Part shown: one piece after another, positions 1 through 9,815 of the stretch
How positions within the stretch are numbered: the first letter of the stretch is position 1
Layout: every line of letters begins with the position of its first letter
From: Alteripontixanthobacter maritimus
Lineage (GTDB): Bacteria > Pseudomonadota > Alphaproteobacteria > Sphingomonadales > Sphingomonadaceae
Direction of reading: 5' to 3'
Length of the DNA stretch: 64,000 bases
Assembly (NCBI RefSeq): GCF_003340475.1
Contig: NZ_QBKA01000002.1
Span: 1,621,501-1,685,500, forward strand
Notes under the pieces: model-generated
What the model was told of the DNA's origin: nothing
The model's database searches: none
Seen by the model: only the letters and a program-made list of their open reading frames with translations
Translations under genes and position numbers: made by a program

Positions 1-140
1 GCCATCGCGGCGATTTCGCTTTCGGAAAAGCGCGGCCATTCCTGCGGCAGATACAGTCCGCCATCGCTGGCAAGGCCGGCTAGAGTGACACCTTCGAAGT
101 CGAGAACTGGCGCGGTGCCGCGGGTCGATACGTATTGCAT
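1..140 (-). CDS. thrC: Threonine synthase, N-terminal part (cut by window edge)
   Basis: Only the first 46 residues are visible; the gene runs off the left end. They begin MQYVSTRG, continue through VLDFEGVTLAGLASDGG and then LYLPQEWP, which is the characteristic N-terminus of threonine synthase, the PLP enzyme converting O-phosphohomoserine to threonine. The PLP lysine lies outside the window. The ATG is at 138-140. The gene follows the Surf1 gene on the same strand after 56 bases, so it may be the last gene of the oxidase operon. The identification rests on the N-terminus alone. Confidence 0.88.
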   Translation of the reverse strand, partial: MQYVSTRGTAPVLDFEGVTLAGLASDGGLYLPQEWPRFSESEIAAM

Positions 141-196
141 ATTATGCTGCGGCGTAGCCGTGGCAGGGCGCGCTCGCAAGCAGCCTGTGCCGCGCT

Positions 197-790
197 CTAT
201 TGCTGCTCTCGTGAAGCCCTGTGTCGCCGCCGGATCGCCAGCCAGTAGATGACCAGCGCGGTCAGGGCGAACAGGAACCACTGGACGGCGTAGGCAAGAT
301 GGTTGTTCGGAACGTCAGCGGGGTCGGGCACGGCAAGCGGTTCGAGCCCGGGCGCAGGCTCTGCCAATTGCACACGCGCGCCATCGCGGCCACCCGCCGT
401 TACAAGTCCGGTCACGGTACCGCCGTCCCATCCCTCGAACACTGGATTGCGCGACCATCCCAGTTTCACATCCGCCGCGCCGCGGCCGGTTTCGCACCGA
501 GCGATATGCGCCAAGCCAGATTGTCCACGAGCACTGCGCCCGGCGATTGCTTCGCGGCCCATTACTCGCATGCAGTCGAAGGTGGTCGGGTGGAACAGGT
601 CTTCTTCCCGGGCTACGCCGCCGCCAGCGGCAGGAAACGGCACCTGCGCGCCACTGACCAGTGCCGCTTCGTACCGGGCAATCATCGCTTCTTTCTCATC
701 CGCGCGGCCAAGCTGCCAGAAACCGAGCGCAATCATCGTCGCGACTGCCGCTGCAACTACGATGGTGGGTATTATCGGAAGCCGGTTCAT
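197..790 (-). CDS. SURF1 family cytochrome oxidase assembly protein
   Basis: A 197-residue membrane protein with one N-terminal segment (about residues 6-22) followed by the family motif FWQLGR, a periplasmic middle domain, and a second segment near residues 172-188 preceded by NNHLAYAVQWF, also typical of Surf1. Surf1 proteins help insert heme a into subunit I of aa3-type oxidase. A longer open frame exists upstream, but the ATG at 788-790 gives a normal Surf1 N-terminus. It overlaps the stop of the DUF983 gene as ATGA, indicating translational coupling. It sits at the end of the oxidase operon. Confidence 0.9.
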   Translation of the reverse strand: MNRLPIIPTIVVAAAVATMIALGFWQLGRADEKEAMIARYEAALVSGAQVPFPAAGGGVAREEDLFHPTTFDCMRVMGREAIAGRSARGQSGLAHIARCETGRGAADVKLGWSRNPVFEGWDGGTVTGLVTAGGRDGARVQLAEPAPGLEPLAVPDPADVPNNHLAYAVQWFLFALTALVIYWLAIRRRHRASREQQ

Positions 791-1206
791 GGTGCTTCGT
801 CCGGCGCGGCCGGCACAGTCCCAGCCTCGCCCGCCTTGTTGCGATATTCCGCGATCAGCAGCGCGGCTTTCGCAATCCGCAATCCGGCCAGCACCGCGAG
901 CACAGTGAGCGGAATCCAAAGCAACATGTGCACCCAGAACGGCGGGGCCATGGCAACTTCCAGCCACAACGCCAGGCCAACCAGAACCGCCCCGATGATC
1001 AGCGTGAGGAACGCCGCCGGTCCGTCGCCTACGTTGAAGCGGGTGTAGTCCAACCCGCAGGCACGGCACTTATCCGCGAATTGCACGATGCCATCGAACA
1101 TCGTTCGCGCGCCGCATCGAGGGCACGAACCGGAAAGGGCAGCCCGGCCCAACGAAACTGTCGTGCCCGGCTGCCCTTCTGAAAGCTCAGTCGTGTCAGG
1201 ATTCAT
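787..1206 (-). CDS. DUF983 family zinc-ribbon membrane protein
   Basis: A 139-residue protein with a cytoplasmic N-terminus carrying CPRC and CRAC, a four-cysteine zinc-ribbon pattern, then two hydrophobic segments at about residues 62-83 and 91-113. This is the layout of DUF983 proteins, which in alphaproteobacteria often lie between coxC and the Surf1 gene. The exact role is unknown; an oxidase assembly or metal-handling function is inferred from position. The start abuts the end of ctaE and the stop overlaps the Surf1 start, so it is embedded in the operon. Confidence 0.85.
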   Translation of the reverse strand: MNPDTTELSEGQPGTTVSLGRAALSGSCPRCGARTMFDGIVQFADKCRACGLDYTRFNVGDGPAAFLTLIIGAVLVGLALWLEVAMAPPFWVHMLLWIPLTVLAVLAGLRIAKAALLIAEYRNKAGEAGTVPAAPDEAP

Positions 1207-2036
1207 CAGTGGATTTCAGCACCCCATCCGCCCCAGACATAGACGACGATAAAGAGGAACAGCCATACTACATCGACGAAATGCCAATACCAGGCAGCCG
1301 CCTCGAAACCGAAATGCTGGCGCGGGGTAAAGTGCCCCTTGTAGGTGCGCGCGAGGCAGACGATCAGGAAGATCGTGCCAACCAGCACGTGGAACCCATG
1401 AAATCCGGTCGCCATGTAGAATGCGCTGGAATAGGTGTTACCGCCGAAGTCGAACGGCGCATGACCATACTCGTAAATCTGCACTGCCGTGAAAACCGCG
1501 CCCAGGATGACCGTCAGCCACAGGCCCTTCTTCAGGCCTTCCCGGTCGCCATGGATTAGGCTGTGATGCGCCCATGTTACGGTGGTACCCGAACACAGCA
1601 GGATCAGCGTATTCAGCAGTGGCAGGTCGAATGGATCCATCACGGCTTCGATCGCCTTGGGCGGCCACTGACCACCGATGACCTCGGTCAGTTCGGACGG
1701 GAACAGCGAGAAATCGAACCAGCTCCAGAACCAGCCGACGAAGAACATCACTTCGGAAGCGATAAACAGGATCATGCCATAGCGCATGTGTAGCTGCACC
1801 ACGGGAGTGTGATAGCCGCTTTCCGCTTCGTTCACGATGTTGGCAAACCAACTGTAGAAGGTGGCGATAAGTCCCGCGATACCGAGGCCGAGCACGGCAT
1901 ACCATGCACCGCCGAAGAAATCGGAATGCATGAACATCACCATGCCGGTGGTAAAAGTCAGCGCCGAAATCGAGCCGAGCAACGGCCAGATATCAGGCGG
2001 AAGAATGTGATATTCGTGATTTACGGCACCGGCCAT
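1206..2036 (-). CDS. ctaE: Cytochrome c oxidase subunit III
   Basis: A 276-residue protein with seven hydrophobic segments. Subunit III signatures are visible: TGFHGFHVLVGTIFL near the middle of the second half and WHFVDVVWLFLF at the C-terminus. Subunit III stabilises the catalytic core and the oxygen entry path of the aa3 oxidase in the inner membrane. The start is ATG followed by AGAVNHEYHILPP, a usual N-terminus. It lies 62 bases downstream of cox11 and its last base is shared with the first base of the DUF983 gene. Confidence 0.97.
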   Translation of the reverse strand: MAGAVNHEYHILPPDIWPLLGSISALTFTTGMVMFMHSDFFGGAWYAVLGLGIAGLIATFYSWFANIVNEAESGYHTPVVQLHMRYGMILFIASEVMFFVGWFWSWFDFSLFPSELTEVIGGQWPPKAIEAVMDPFDLPLLNTLILLCSGTTVTWAHHSLIHGDREGLKKGLWLTVILGAVFTAVQIYEYGHAPFDFGGNTYSSAFYMATGFHGFHVLVGTIFLIVCLARTYKGHFTPRQHFGFEAAAWYWHFVDVVWLFLFIVVYVWGGWGAEIH

Positions 2037-2098
2037 GTGATCGTCCTGCTTCGAAGTTTGAACAGGCCTTACTGCGACGGCCTGCCAGGGTCTAGGGG

Positions 2099-2719
2099 TC
2101 AGCTGTCCTCTTTCACCTGCGCGCCGTCTGATTTGGCTCGGTGGAAGGTATAGCTGAGTGTAATCTGTTCGACATCCGCCATGGCCTCGTCATCGAGTGC
2201 GGCGGGATCGACGTAGTACAAGACCGGCATCCGCATTTCCTGACCCGGCTGGAGCGTCTGTTCCGTAAAGCAGAAACACTGGATCTTGTTGAAATACTTG
2301 CCCGCCCGCTCCGGCTCGACATTGAAGGTCGCGGTGCCGGTGATGGGAATGCTGCTATTGTTGCGGGCGGTGTAGAATGCCATGTCGCGCACGCCGATCT
2401 GGACGGTGTCGGTCGGCTGATCCGCCGTGAAGCGCCACGGCACGTCGCGCGCCGTACTCGCATCGAACCGGATCGACATCGTCTTACCGCCCGCGCTTTG
2501 CGCAATGCGTTCCGCCGCACTGGCTTCGGTTTCGCTCGCCCGCTGGGTAGTGCCGCCGAAGCCAGTGACACGGCAGAACAGGTCGTAAAGTGGCACGGCG
2601 GCATAGCCCAGACCGAGCATCGTCAGCGCACCCAACAGCGCGAGAGCGCCGGTGCGCAGGTTACGCCGGTCGAGCGGCGCGCCAGTATTACGGGCTGTGT
2701 TAGTCGGTGCGCTTGCCAC
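2099..2719 (-). CDS. ctaG: Cytochrome c oxidase assembly protein Cox11/CtaG
   Basis: A 206-residue protein with one N-terminal membrane anchor (about residues 23-43) and a periplasmic copper-binding domain containing the family motif IQCFCFTEQTL. Cox11 delivers copper to the CuB site of subunit I. The start is GTG at 2717-2719, only 3 bases after the stop of the CoxF-like gene. No better ATG exists upstream. The gene sits between ctaB/CoxF-like and subunit III, the standard alphaproteobacterial order. Confidence 0.96.
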   Translation of the reverse strand: MASAPTNTARNTGAPLDRRNLRTGALALLGALTMLGLGYAAVPLYDLFCRVTGFGGTTQRASETEASAAERIAQSAGGKTMSIRFDASTARDVPWRFTADQPTDTVQIGVRDMAFYTARNNSSIPITGTATFNVEPERAGKYFNKIQCFCFTEQTLQPGQEMRMPVLYYVDPAALDDEAMADVEQITLSYTFHRAKSDGAQVKEDS

Positions 2720-2722
2720 GCG

Positions 2723-2869
2723 TCAGTCCCCCATCCGCACGATGGTGATGGCGTAAAACAGGACGACGAAAAACAGCAGCACGCCCCCCACGACCAGATT
2801 GCGCTGGCGGCGGCGCTTGTCCAGCGCTTCGCGGCCGGTATCGTCGGGCAGGTTCGGCACATTGGTCAT
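2723..2869 (-). CDS. Small CoxF-like membrane protein
   Basis: A 48-residue protein starting MTNVPNLPDD, with a basic stretch (DKRRRQRN) followed by one hydrophobic helix (about residues 25-43) and ending RMGD. It is one tail-anchored segment with a cytosolic N-terminus. Small proteins of this kind lie between ctaB and cox11 in many alphaproteobacterial oxidase operons and are usually called CoxF. The ATG is at 2867-2869, two bases after the ctaB stop. A longer frame through ctaB is open but is a shadow. The function is inferred from position only. Confidence 0.8.
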   Translation of the reverse strand: MTNVPNLPDDTGREALDKRRRQRNLVVGGVLLFFVVLFYAITIVRMGD

Positions 2870-2871
2870 GG

Positions 2872-3801
2872 TCAGGCTCCGGCGGATGGAACGGCGAGGA
2901 TCAGGCGATCGGCAACCAGCACCGCGAACAGCGCAAACAGATAGATTATGCTGAAGGCGAACAGGCGTTTCTCCGGCTTCATCGTGTCCTGCTCGGTCGA
3001 GGTGCGAAGCGCGACCGGGACCGATAAGGCTAGAAAAGCGGTCGATAGCACAATCGCGGAAATTCCGTAGATCGCGCCGGTACCGCCAATGAACCAGGGC
3101 GCAGCAGCGACCGGTACCAGCAGGGCGGCGTAGATGAAGATCTGGCGGCGGGTCGAACGCTCCCCCTTGGCAACGGGCATCATTGGTATGCCGACCTTGG
3201 CGTAATCGGACTGCACGAACAGCGCGAGCGCCCAGAAATGCGGCGGGGTCCACATGAAGATGATGGCAAACAGCAGCACCGGCATGGCAGTGATCTCGCC
3301 CGTGACCGCAACCCAACCGATCAGCGGAGGGAACGCCCCCGCCCCGCCGCCGATCACGATGTTCTGCGGCGTGCGCGGCTTCAGCCACATAGTATAGATG
3401 ACGGCGTAATAGACGATCGAGAAGGCAAGGATCGCCGCCGCCAGCCAGCCCACGGCCAGACCCATCGTTCCGACCGACATGCCCGACAGCAGCAATCCGA
3501 AATCGCGCGCATCCCCGCGCACCATTCGGCCGCCGGGTATCGGACGCGCAGCGGTTCGTTTCATCCCGGCATCTATGTCGCTTTCCCACCATTGGTTCAG
3601 CGCCGCCGCACCGCCCGCGCCCAGCGCGATACAGAGGATGGCAGTGAAACCGATCACCGGGTTGATACTGCCGGGCGCGGCCAGCAGCCCGCACAGGCCG
3701 GTGAAGATCACCAGGCTCATCACGCGCGGCTTGGTCAGCGCGAAGAAATCGCGCCAATCAGCTGGTAGCGTCGGGGCATTCGTGGCGGCAGTGGCGGTCA
3801 T
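2872..3801 (-). CDS. ctaB: Protoheme IX farnesyltransferase
   Basis: A 309-residue polytopic UbiA-family prenyltransferase. The first Asp-rich motif is present as [15 protein letters not shown], followed by further hydrophobic helices. It makes heme O from heme B and farnesyl diphosphate, the first step to heme A for the oxidase. The reading frame opens 15 codons earlier, but the ATG at 3799-3801 (MTATAATN) gives the family's usual length. It follows subunit I after 108 bases and precedes the CoxF-like gene by 2. Confidence 0.96.
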   Translation of the reverse strand: MTATAATNAPTLPADWRDFFALTKPRVMSLVIFTGLCGLLAAPGSINPVIGFTAILCIALGAGGAAALNQWWESDIDAGMKRTAARPIPGGRMVRGDARDFGLLLSGMSVGTMGLAVGWLAAAILAFSIVYYAVIYTMWLKPRTPQNIVIGGGAGAFPPLIGWVAVTGEITAMPVLLFAIIFMWTPPHFWALALFVQSDYAKVGIPMMPVAKGERSTRRQIFIYAALLVPVAAAPWFIGGTGAIYGISAIVLSTAFLALSVPVALRTSTEQDTMKPEKRLFAFSIIYLFALFAVLVADRLILAVPSAGA

Positions 3802-3909
3802 GTGTGGGCGGATACGATCCTGTCTGGTGTTTGCAAAAGGGGGCACACCGTTACCGATGCGCCCCCCTTCAGTATGTCCTGTGCCTACAGGCGGGCTGGC
3901 GTATTCGCC

Positions 3910-5640
3910 TCAAGCCTTTTCTTCGGCTGGCAGGTGGTTGTGGTAATCATGATGCTCTTCGATCACCGGCAGCGTTTCGAACTGGTGGTATGGCGGCGGG
4001 CTGGACAGCGTCCATTCCAGCGTTGTTGCGCCTTCGCCCCAGTAATTCGCGCTGGCTTTCTTGCCCATCGTGAAAGCGTAGATGAGGTTCACGAAGAACA
4101 CGCCCATCGATGCGAACATGATATAATAGCCGAAGGACGAAACCTCGTTCCAGTAGCTGTAGGCTTCTGCATAATCCGGAATTCGGCGCGGCATCCCGTT
4201 CATTCCCAGGAAGTGCTGCGGGAAGAAGATCACGTTCACACCGATGAAGAAACCCCAGAAGTGGATATGGGCGAGCAGTTCGCTATGCCAGCGCCCGCTC
4301 ATCTTAGGGAACCAGTAGTAGAACGCTGCGAACAGGCTGAACACGGCGCCCATCGACAGCACGTAGTGGAAATGCGCCACTACGTAATAGGTGTCGTGCA
4401 GATTGTCGTCGATGCCGCCATTGGCCAGCACCACGCCGGTCACGCCGCCCACAGTGAACAGGAAGATGAAGCCCATTGCCCAGACCATCGGCGATTTGAA
4501 CTCCATGCTGCCGCCCCACATCGTGGCGATCCAACTGAAGATCTTCACGCCCGTCGGCACGGCGATAACCATCGTCGCGGCGGTGAAATACATCTTCGTA
4601 TTTACGTCGAGGCCGACCGTATACATATGGTGCGCCCACACGACGAAGCCTACCACGCCGATCGCGACCATCGCATAGGCCATGCCGAGATAGCCAAAGA
4701 CCGGCTTCCTGGAGAACGTCGCTACAATCTGGCTGATCATGCCGAAGCCCGGCAGGATCATGATGTAGACTTCAGGGTGACCGAAGAACCAGAACAGATG
4801 CTGGTAAAGCACCGGATCGCCGCCACCGGCAGGATCGAAGAATGTCGTCTGGAAGTTCCGATCCGTCAGCAGCATGGTAATGGCTGCAGCCAGCACCGGC
4901 AGCGCCAGCAGCAACAGGAATGCGGTAACCAGCACCGACCACACGAATAGCGGCATCTTGTGCAAGGTCATCCCCGGCGCGCGCATGTTGAAGATGGTGG
5001 TGATGAAGTTGGTCGCACCCAGGATCGAACCAGCGCCCGCAAGGTGGAGCGAGAAGATCGCGAAATCGACCGCCGGCCCCGTGGAACCGCTGGTCGATAG
5101 CGGCGCATAGACCGTCCACCCGGTCCCCGCCCCGTTACCGATACCGCCCGGTACGAACATGGAGAACATCAGCGAAGCGAAGCCGGCAACCGTCAGCCAG
5201 AACGAAATATTGTTCATGCGCGGGAACGCCATATCCGGCGCACCGATCATCAGCGGCACGAACCAGTTGCCGAAGCCGCCGATCATGGCCGGCATGACCA
5301 TGAAGAATACCATGATAAGACCGTGCGCCGTAATGAGCACGTTCCACATATGCAGATTGGCGTCGAAGCTGGCCTCGCCGCCCATGAAGTTGACCCAGTA
5401 ACCAAGTACCTGAATGCCTGGCTCATGCAGTTCGGCGCGCATGATACCAGAGATCGCACCACCGATGATGCCCGCGCAGATCGCGAAGATCAGATAGAGC
5501 GTGCCGATGTCCTTATGATTGGTGGACATGAACCAGCGCGCGAAAAAGCCGGGCTTGTGGTCGGCATCATGATGCTCCGCCCCGTGCGATCCGCCGTGAC
5601 TTTCGGTATGACCCTGGAAGGTATCGGCTGTGGTGGCCAT
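3910..5640 (-). CDS. ctaD: Cytochrome c oxidase subunit I (aa3 type)
   Basis: A 576-residue, twelve-helix heme-copper oxidase subunit. It contains the binuclear-centre motif [14 protein letters not shown], with the family A1 glutamate, and the [11 protein letters not shown] loop. It binds heme a, heme a3 and CuB and pumps protons while reducing oxygen. The N-terminus is rich in His and Gly before the first helix. It starts with an ATG at 5638-5640, lies 65 bases downstream of subunit II, and is followed by ctaB. Confidence 0.98.
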   Translation of the reverse strand: MATTADTFQGHTESHGGSHGAEHHDADHKPGFFARWFMSTNHKDIGTLYLIFAICAGIIGGAISGIMRAELHEPGIQVLGYWVNFMGGEASFDANLHMWNVLITAHGLIMVFFMVMPAMIGGFGNWFVPLMIGAPDMAFPRMNNISFWLTVAGFASLMFSMFVPGGIGNGAGTGWTVYAPLSTSGSTGPAVDFAIFSLHLAGAGSILGATNFITTIFNMRAPGMTLHKMPLFVWSVLVTAFLLLLALPVLAAAITMLLTDRNFQTTFFDPAGGGDPVLYQHLFWFFGHPEVYIMILPGFGMISQIVATFSRKPVFGYLGMAYAMVAIGVVGFVVWAHHMYTVGLDVNTKMYFTAATMVIAVPTGVKIFSWIATMWGGSMEFKSPMVWAMGFIFLFTVGGVTGVVLANGGIDDNLHDTYYVVAHFHYVLSMGAVFSLFAAFYYWFPKMSGRWHSELLAHIHFWGFFIGVNVIFFPQHFLGMNGMPRRIPDYAEAYSYWNEVSSFGYYIMFASMGVFFVNLIYAFTMGKKASANYWGEGATTLEWTLSSPPPYHQFETLPVIEEHHDYHNHLPAEEKA

Positions 5641-5705
5641 CGTATCGAACTTTCTGCTCTATCGTCGTGTCAGGTCGTCATGTTCGGGCGCAGGACGCCA
5701 GATCT

Positions 5706-6839
5706 TTATTCGGTTACCGGCGTTCCGGGAGCGGTCGTGCGCGTGGGCGGAGCCCCCGCACCGGCTGCGTCCGGAACCGCACTCTCGGGCTGCTGAAGGC
5801 CCGGCAGTTCCGCGCCAAGCACTCCGTCGGTATCCGCCGCTTCATTGCCCACAGTGCCACCTTGCGCACGGACCCAGGCTTCGAATTGCGGACGGGGCAG
5901 CGCCTCGATCGCGATCGGCATATAACCGTGCCGCGCGCCGCAAAGCTCGCTGCACTGGCCGTAATAGATGCCCGGCTCCTTGATGATCATCGTCTTTTCG
6001 TTGATCCGGCCCGGAACCGCATCATGCTTGAACCAGAGCGACGGAACGGCGAAGCTGTGAATTACGTCCGCGGCGGTTGTCTGTATCCGGATAGGCTCAC
6101 CCACCGGCAAAACCAGACGGTTGTCCACTTCCAGCTGGCCGGGAAAACCCTTCGCACGCGCCTCTTCTTCAGGCATCATGTTGGAGATGATTTCGAACCC
6201 GCCATTGTCGGGATAGGTGTAGCCCCAATACCACTGGTAACCGGTCGCCTTGATCGTCAGCGCATCGGCTGGCGGGGTCTTGAACTGTTTCGCCAGCAGC
6301 GTGATCGACGGGACCGCGATAGCCAGCAGGATGATTACCGGAATGATCGTCCACAGAACCTCGACCAGAGTGTTGTGCGTGGTGCGAGACGGCACCTTGT
6401 TGGCACGGCGATTGAATTTCGCAATTACGAACAATAGCAGGCCGAGGACCAGCAGGCTGATGCCGAACACCATCGGCAGCAGGATCGCGTCATGCATCCA
6501 CAGCGCGTAATCTCCATTGGGCGAGTACTGGTCCTGGAAGGTAATCGAGCCGTTGGTAGGCTGACCCTTGATCATTTCAGGGCCCATCGGGACATAACCG
6601 CCAGCATCCTCGATCACGGGATCGCCGCTCGTGGCGTCGGCAGCGGCGTCGTCTGGCACCTGCTCCATCGCGGCGGGCGGGACGATCGCGGGCGGCGGCG
6701 CGACGAGATCCGACTGCGTCAGACCTTCCTGCGCCAGCGCGGATTGCGGCGCGAATGCGAGCATTGCGGCAACCCAGATCAGGGCGAGAAACCTGGTCAT
6801 CCGGTCAGCTATCCGGCTATTGGCCCGTTCCGACATCAT
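5706..6839 (-). CDS. ctaC: Cytochrome c oxidase subunit II
   Basis: A protein of about 377 residues with an N-terminal signal peptide (LIWVAAMLAFAPQSALA), two membrane helices and a periplasmic cupredoxin domain. The CuA ligands are visible in HSFAVPSL and CSELCGARHGYM. It accepts electrons from cytochrome c. The start is uncertain: tandem ATGs at 6834-6839 give MMSERANS, while an ATG at 6798-6800 (MTRFLAL) would give the cleanest signal peptide (364 residues). Neither has a strong ribosome binding site. The C-terminal 40 residues are a Pro/Ala/Thr-rich tail. It is the first gene of the oxidase operon. Confidence 0.95.
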   Translation of the reverse strand: MMSERANSRIADRMTRFLALIWVAAMLAFAPQSALAQEGLTQSDLVAPPPAIVPPAAMEQVPDDAAADATSGDPVIEDAGGYVPMGPEMIKGQPTNGSITFQDQYSPNGDYALWMHDAILLPMVFGISLLVLGLLLFVIAKFNRRANKVPSRTTHNTLVEVLWTIIPVIILLAIAVPSITLLAKQFKTPPADALTIKATGYQWYWGYTYPDNGGFEIISNMMPEEEARAKGFPGQLEVDNRLVLPVGEPIRIQTTAADVIHSFAVPSLWFKHDAVPGRINEKTMIIKEPGIYYGQCSELCGARHGYMPIAIEALPRPQFEAWVRAQGGTVGNEAADTDGVLGAELPGLQQPESAVPDAAGAGAPPTRTTAPGTPVTE

Positions 6840-6980
6840 CAGCGCACATCTTTCTATTCTGGCGACTTTCCATTCAGGTGCGGCCATGATTGCAAAGCTG
6901 CAATCGTTGTCCCTGCACCCGGAACGGCACGCGACCCTATAGGCCCGCTTGCCCGATGCCTCAAGCGCATCTAGGGACAT

Positions 6981-7031
6981 TTTGCAAGCCCAACAGCCCT
7001 TTCGGGGCCATTCAGTGGGCCCTGTTGCAAA
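6981..7031. promoter_or_regulatory. Inverted repeat in the ctaC-pyrE divergent region
   Basis: The sequences TTTGCAA (6981-6987) and TTGCAAA (7025-7031) form perfect 7-base arms separated by 37 bases. The interior also contains GC-rich self-complementary stretches (GGGGCC and GGGCCC around 7004-7022). It lies 39 bases upstream of the pyrE ATG, between the divergent oxidase operon and pyrE. It could be an operator or a leader RNA fold. No T-tract follows, so it is not a terminator. Confidence 0.35.
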
Positions 7032-7069
7032 CCGCGCATCGATGCGGCCCTTTCGATTGCAGGAATTAC

Positions 7070-7651
7070 ATGACCGACGACGACATCTTGGCCGAATTCC
7101 GCGGTAGCGAGGCGCTGCTCGAGGGACATTTTAAGCTTTCTTCCGGCCTGCATAGCGGGCACTATCTGCAATGCGCGCGGGTACTCATGAACGCGGAACG
7201 TGCCGGAAGGCTGGCGCGCGCGCTGGTTCAGAAAATTCCGCGCGAAGTGCGGCAGGAGATCGATGTGGTGGTATCACCGGCCATGGGCGGACTGATCATC
7301 GGCCACGAAATGGGCCGCGCGCTGGAACTGGACGCGTTGTTCCTTGAACGCCCGGATGGCGAATTCCAGCTGCGACGCGGCTTCCGCCTCGAACCGGGCG
7401 CGAAAGTGCTGATGGTGGAAGATGTGGTGACCACCGGTCTGTCCAGCCGCGAAGCCATCGCTGCCGTAAGGCGCGAGGGAGGCAACATCGTGGCGGAAGT
7501 TTCGCTGGTCGATCGCTCCGGCGGCCAGGCTGATCTGGGCGTGCCGTTCTACCCGCTCATCGAGCTCAACTTTCCGTCTTACGAGGAAGGCGAGCTGCCA
7601 AAGGAACTCGCAGCCAAACCGGTAACCAAACCTGGAAGTAGGGCGGCCTGA
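7070..7651 (+). CDS. pyrE: Orotate phosphoribosyltransferase
   Basis: A 193-residue type I phosphoribosyltransferase that joins orotate and PRPP to give OMP in pyrimidine synthesis. The PRPP-binding signature is visible as VLMVEDVVTTGLSS, and the N-terminal half carries KLSSGLHSGHYLQCARVL, typical of the alphaproteobacterial PyrE form. The ATG at 7070 gives MTDDDILAEF; the upstream open frame does not look like PyrE. It is followed after 5 bases by pdxJ and probably begins the pyrE-pdxJ-acpS-lepB unit. Confidence 0.96.
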   Translation: MTDDDILAEFRGSEALLEGHFKLSSGLHSGHYLQCARVLMNAERAGRLARALVQKIPREVRQEIDVVVSPAMGGLIIGHEMGRALELDALFLERPDGEFQLRRGFRLEPGAKVLMVEDVVTTGLSSREAIAAVRREGGNIVAEVSLVDRSGGQADLGVPFYPLIELNFPSYEEGELPKELAAKPVTKPGSRAA

Positions 7652-7656
7652 TCGCG

Positions 7657-8445
7657 ATGGCCGGTCCTGCAATTGGCGACACGCAGCGCGCCCGCCCCGC
7701 CCTGCGACTGCCTGCCCTGCGCCTCGGTGTAAACATCGATCATGTCGCCACCATCCGCAATGCGCGCGGCGGCGATCATCCCGATCCGGTCCGCGCCGCG
7801 CAGATCGTGGCGGACGTGGGCGGAGATGGCATCACCGCGCATTTGCGCGAAGATCGCCGACATATCCGGGACGACGATCTGAAGCGCATCCAGGACGCGA
7901 CGGACCTGCCGCTCAACCTGGAAATGGCCGCGACCGATGAGATGGTGGCAATTGCGCTGCGGCATAATCCGCACGCCGCCTGTATCGTACCGGAACGACG
8001 CGAGGAGCGCACCACCGAAGGCGGACTGGATGCCGCCGGCCAGCACAACCGCCTGGCCCCGATCGTTTGGAAGCTGGCCGACGCCGGGATCCGCGTCAGC
8101 CTGTTCATCGCGCCCGAAGAACGCCAGCTCGATGCGGCGCTGCGCCTGCGCGTGCCGGTGGTCGAGTTTCACACTGGCGAATATGCTCACGCCCATGCGG
8201 ACGGCGATACCGAGGCGTGCGCCACCGCGCTGAAGCAGATAGCCGATATGTCCGCCCTGGCCGCCAAGAACGGGATCGAACCGCACGCTGGACACGGGCT
8301 TACCTATGAAAATGTCCAGCCGGTGGCAGCAATTCCGCAATTGGCCGAGCTCAATATCGGCCACTACCTCGTCGGCGAGGCGGTGTTCGTCGGCCTGGAA
8401 ACCGCGGTGCGCACCATGCGCGAATTGATGGACGAGGCCCGTTGA
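7657..8445 (+). CDS. pdxJ: Pyridoxine 5'-phosphate synthase
   Basis: A 262-residue TIM-barrel enzyme condensing 1-deoxyxylulose 5-phosphate with 3-amino-2-oxopropyl phosphate in the DXP-dependent vitamin B6 pathway. The signature [16 protein letters not shown] begins at about residue 24, and [12 protein letters not shown] and GHGLTYENV follow, as expected for PdxJ. There is an N-terminal extension of about 20 residues compared with E. coli PdxJ. The ATG is at 7657. It sits between pyrE and acpS, an order that keeps pdxJ next to acpS as in many proteobacteria. Confidence 0.97.
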   Translation: MAGPAIGDTQRARPALRLPALRLGVNIDHVATIRNARGGDHPDPVRAAQIVADVGGDGITAHLREDRRHIRDDDLKRIQDATDLPLNLEMAATDEMVAIALRHNPHAACIVPERREERTTEGGLDAAGQHNRLAPIVWKLADAGIRVSLFIAPEERQLDAALRLRVPVVEFHTGEYAHAHADGDTEACATALKQIADMSALAAKNGIEPHAGHGLTYENVQPVAAIPQLAELNIGHYLVGEAVFVGLETAVRTMRELMDEAR

Positions 8446-8458
8446 CGGGACCGCTGAC

Positions 8459-8866
8459 ATGATCATCGGTCTCGGCTCCGACCTTTGTAATATCGAGCGT
8501 ATCGAGAATTCGCTCGACCGGTTCGGCGAACGATTCGAAAACCGCGTGTTCACCGATGTGGAGCGGGCCAAGGCCCGGCGGCGACCGTTCACGATCGCGG
8601 GAACTTACGCCAAACGCTTTGCCGCTAAGGAAGCGTTTTCCAAGGCCGTCGGCACAGGGTTCAAACGCGGCGTGTTCATGAAGGATATCGGCGTGGTCAA
8701 CGCCCCCTCGGGCAAGCCCACGCTGGCGCTTGCGGGCGGGGCTGCGGCACGACTTGCCGAAATGGTCCCGTCCGGCCATGAGGCGGTCATTCACCTTACC
8801 CTCACCGACGATCACCCATGGGCACAGGCCTTTGTTATCATCGAAGGCATCCCAACGCAGGCGTAA
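8459..8866 (+). CDS. acpS: Holo-[acyl-carrier-protein] synthase
   Basis: A 135-residue AcpS that transfers 4'-phosphopantetheine from CoA to acyl carrier protein. The Mg-binding motifs are visible: [13 protein letters not shown] at residues 4-16 and [10 protein letters not shown] near residue 58. It starts with ATG at 8459, 13 bases after pdxJ, and precedes lepB by 34 bases. Confidence 0.97.
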   Translation: MIIGLGSDLCNIERIENSLDRFGERFENRVFTDVERAKARRRPFTIAGTYAKRFAAKEAFSKAVGTGFKRGVFMKDIGVVNAPSGKPTLALAGGAAARLAEMVPSGHEAVIHLTLTDDHPWAQAFVIIEGIPTQA

Positions 8867-8900
8867 CTTCGAGCGCCATCATTCCGAGTCGCCCCGACCC

Positions 8901-9815
8901 ATGAGCATTCTTACCGACACCATGACGGACAAGTCCCCCAAATCCGCTGCCGACAACGATACCGATGACAGGGTCGACTGGCTGGGCGAACTGCGTGGGC
9001 TGGCGCTGATGCTGCTTGCCGTGCTGGCCTTCCACAGCCTGGTGGCCAAGCCGTTCTACATCCCCAGCGAAAGCATGATGCCCAACCTTTTGGTTGGCGA
9101 CCGGCTGGTGGTGAGCAAATACCCCTATGGCTGGAGCTGGTCGTCGGCCTCCTTCCATGTGCTGCCACGCGGTGACTGGCGTGTCTGGGCCGATACGCCC
9201 GAATATGGCGATATCATCATCCCCGTGCATCCGGTGCGTGACGAAGATTATATCAAGCGCGTGGTGGCCTTGCCCGGTGACCGCATCGCTGTCCGCAATG
9301 GCCAGATCGTGCTGAACGGCGTGCCCGTTCCGCAAACTGTGGAGCCGCCGGTCGAGATTCCGGTCGATGCGAATGCGCCCTGTAACAGTTTCGACTATCC
9401 ACAGATGCGCATGCGCAAGCCATCGGGCGCGCTGGTATGCGCAATCCCGACATTGCGCGAAACGTTGCCCAACGGCGCGACCTATCTGGTACTCGATACC
9501 CAGCGCGATGCGCCGCTCGACAATATGGACGAGGTGTCGGTGCCGGAGGGTCATGTGTTCGCCATGGGCGATAATCGCGACAACAGCGCAGACAGCCGGG
9601 CCTCGGCAACGCCCCAAGGCGGCGGTCTTGGTGGACCGATCCCCTTGAAGAATGTCGGTGGCCGCGCCGAGTTCATTACCTTCTCGCTCGACGGGACGAC
9701 TAGCCTCAACCCGGTTACCTGGTTCACTTCCTTGCGCGGTGGGCGCGCATGGAGCACCTTGCGTCCCGCAATTGCCGACAAGCGCGCGGCGGAGGAGCAG
9801 GGGGCAACCGAATGA
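8901..9815 (+). CDS. lepB: Signal peptidase I
   Basis: A 304-residue membrane serine protease that cleaves signal peptides. One membrane segment at about residues 33-50 is followed by IPSESMMPNLLVGD with the catalytic serine at residue 58, then DYIKRVVALPGDR with the catalytic lysine, and the conserved box MGDNRDNSADSR. Compared with E. coli LepB it has one, not two, N-terminal helices. The ATG at 8901 is used; an internal ATG at 8922 is an alternative. Its stop overlaps the next gene as ATGA. Confidence 0.96.
   Translation: MSILTDTMTDKSPKSAADNDTDDRVDWLGELRGLALMLLAVLAFHSLVAKPFYIPSESMMPNLLVGDRLVVSKYPYGWSWSSASFHVLPRGDWRVWADTPEYGDIIIPVHPVRDEDYIKRVVALPGDRIAVRNGQIVLNGVPVPQTVEPPVEIPVDANAPCNSFDYPQMRMRKPSGALVCAIPTLRETLPNGATYLVLDTQRDAPLDNMDEVSVPEGHVFAMGDNRDNSADSRASATPQGGGLGGPIPLKNVGGRAEFITFSLDGTTSLNPVTWFTSLRGGRAWSTLRPAIADKRAAEEQGATE

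Noticed and set aside
3802-4950. 382-codon open frame on the plus strand
   Set aside because: Antisense to cytochrome oxidase subunit I.
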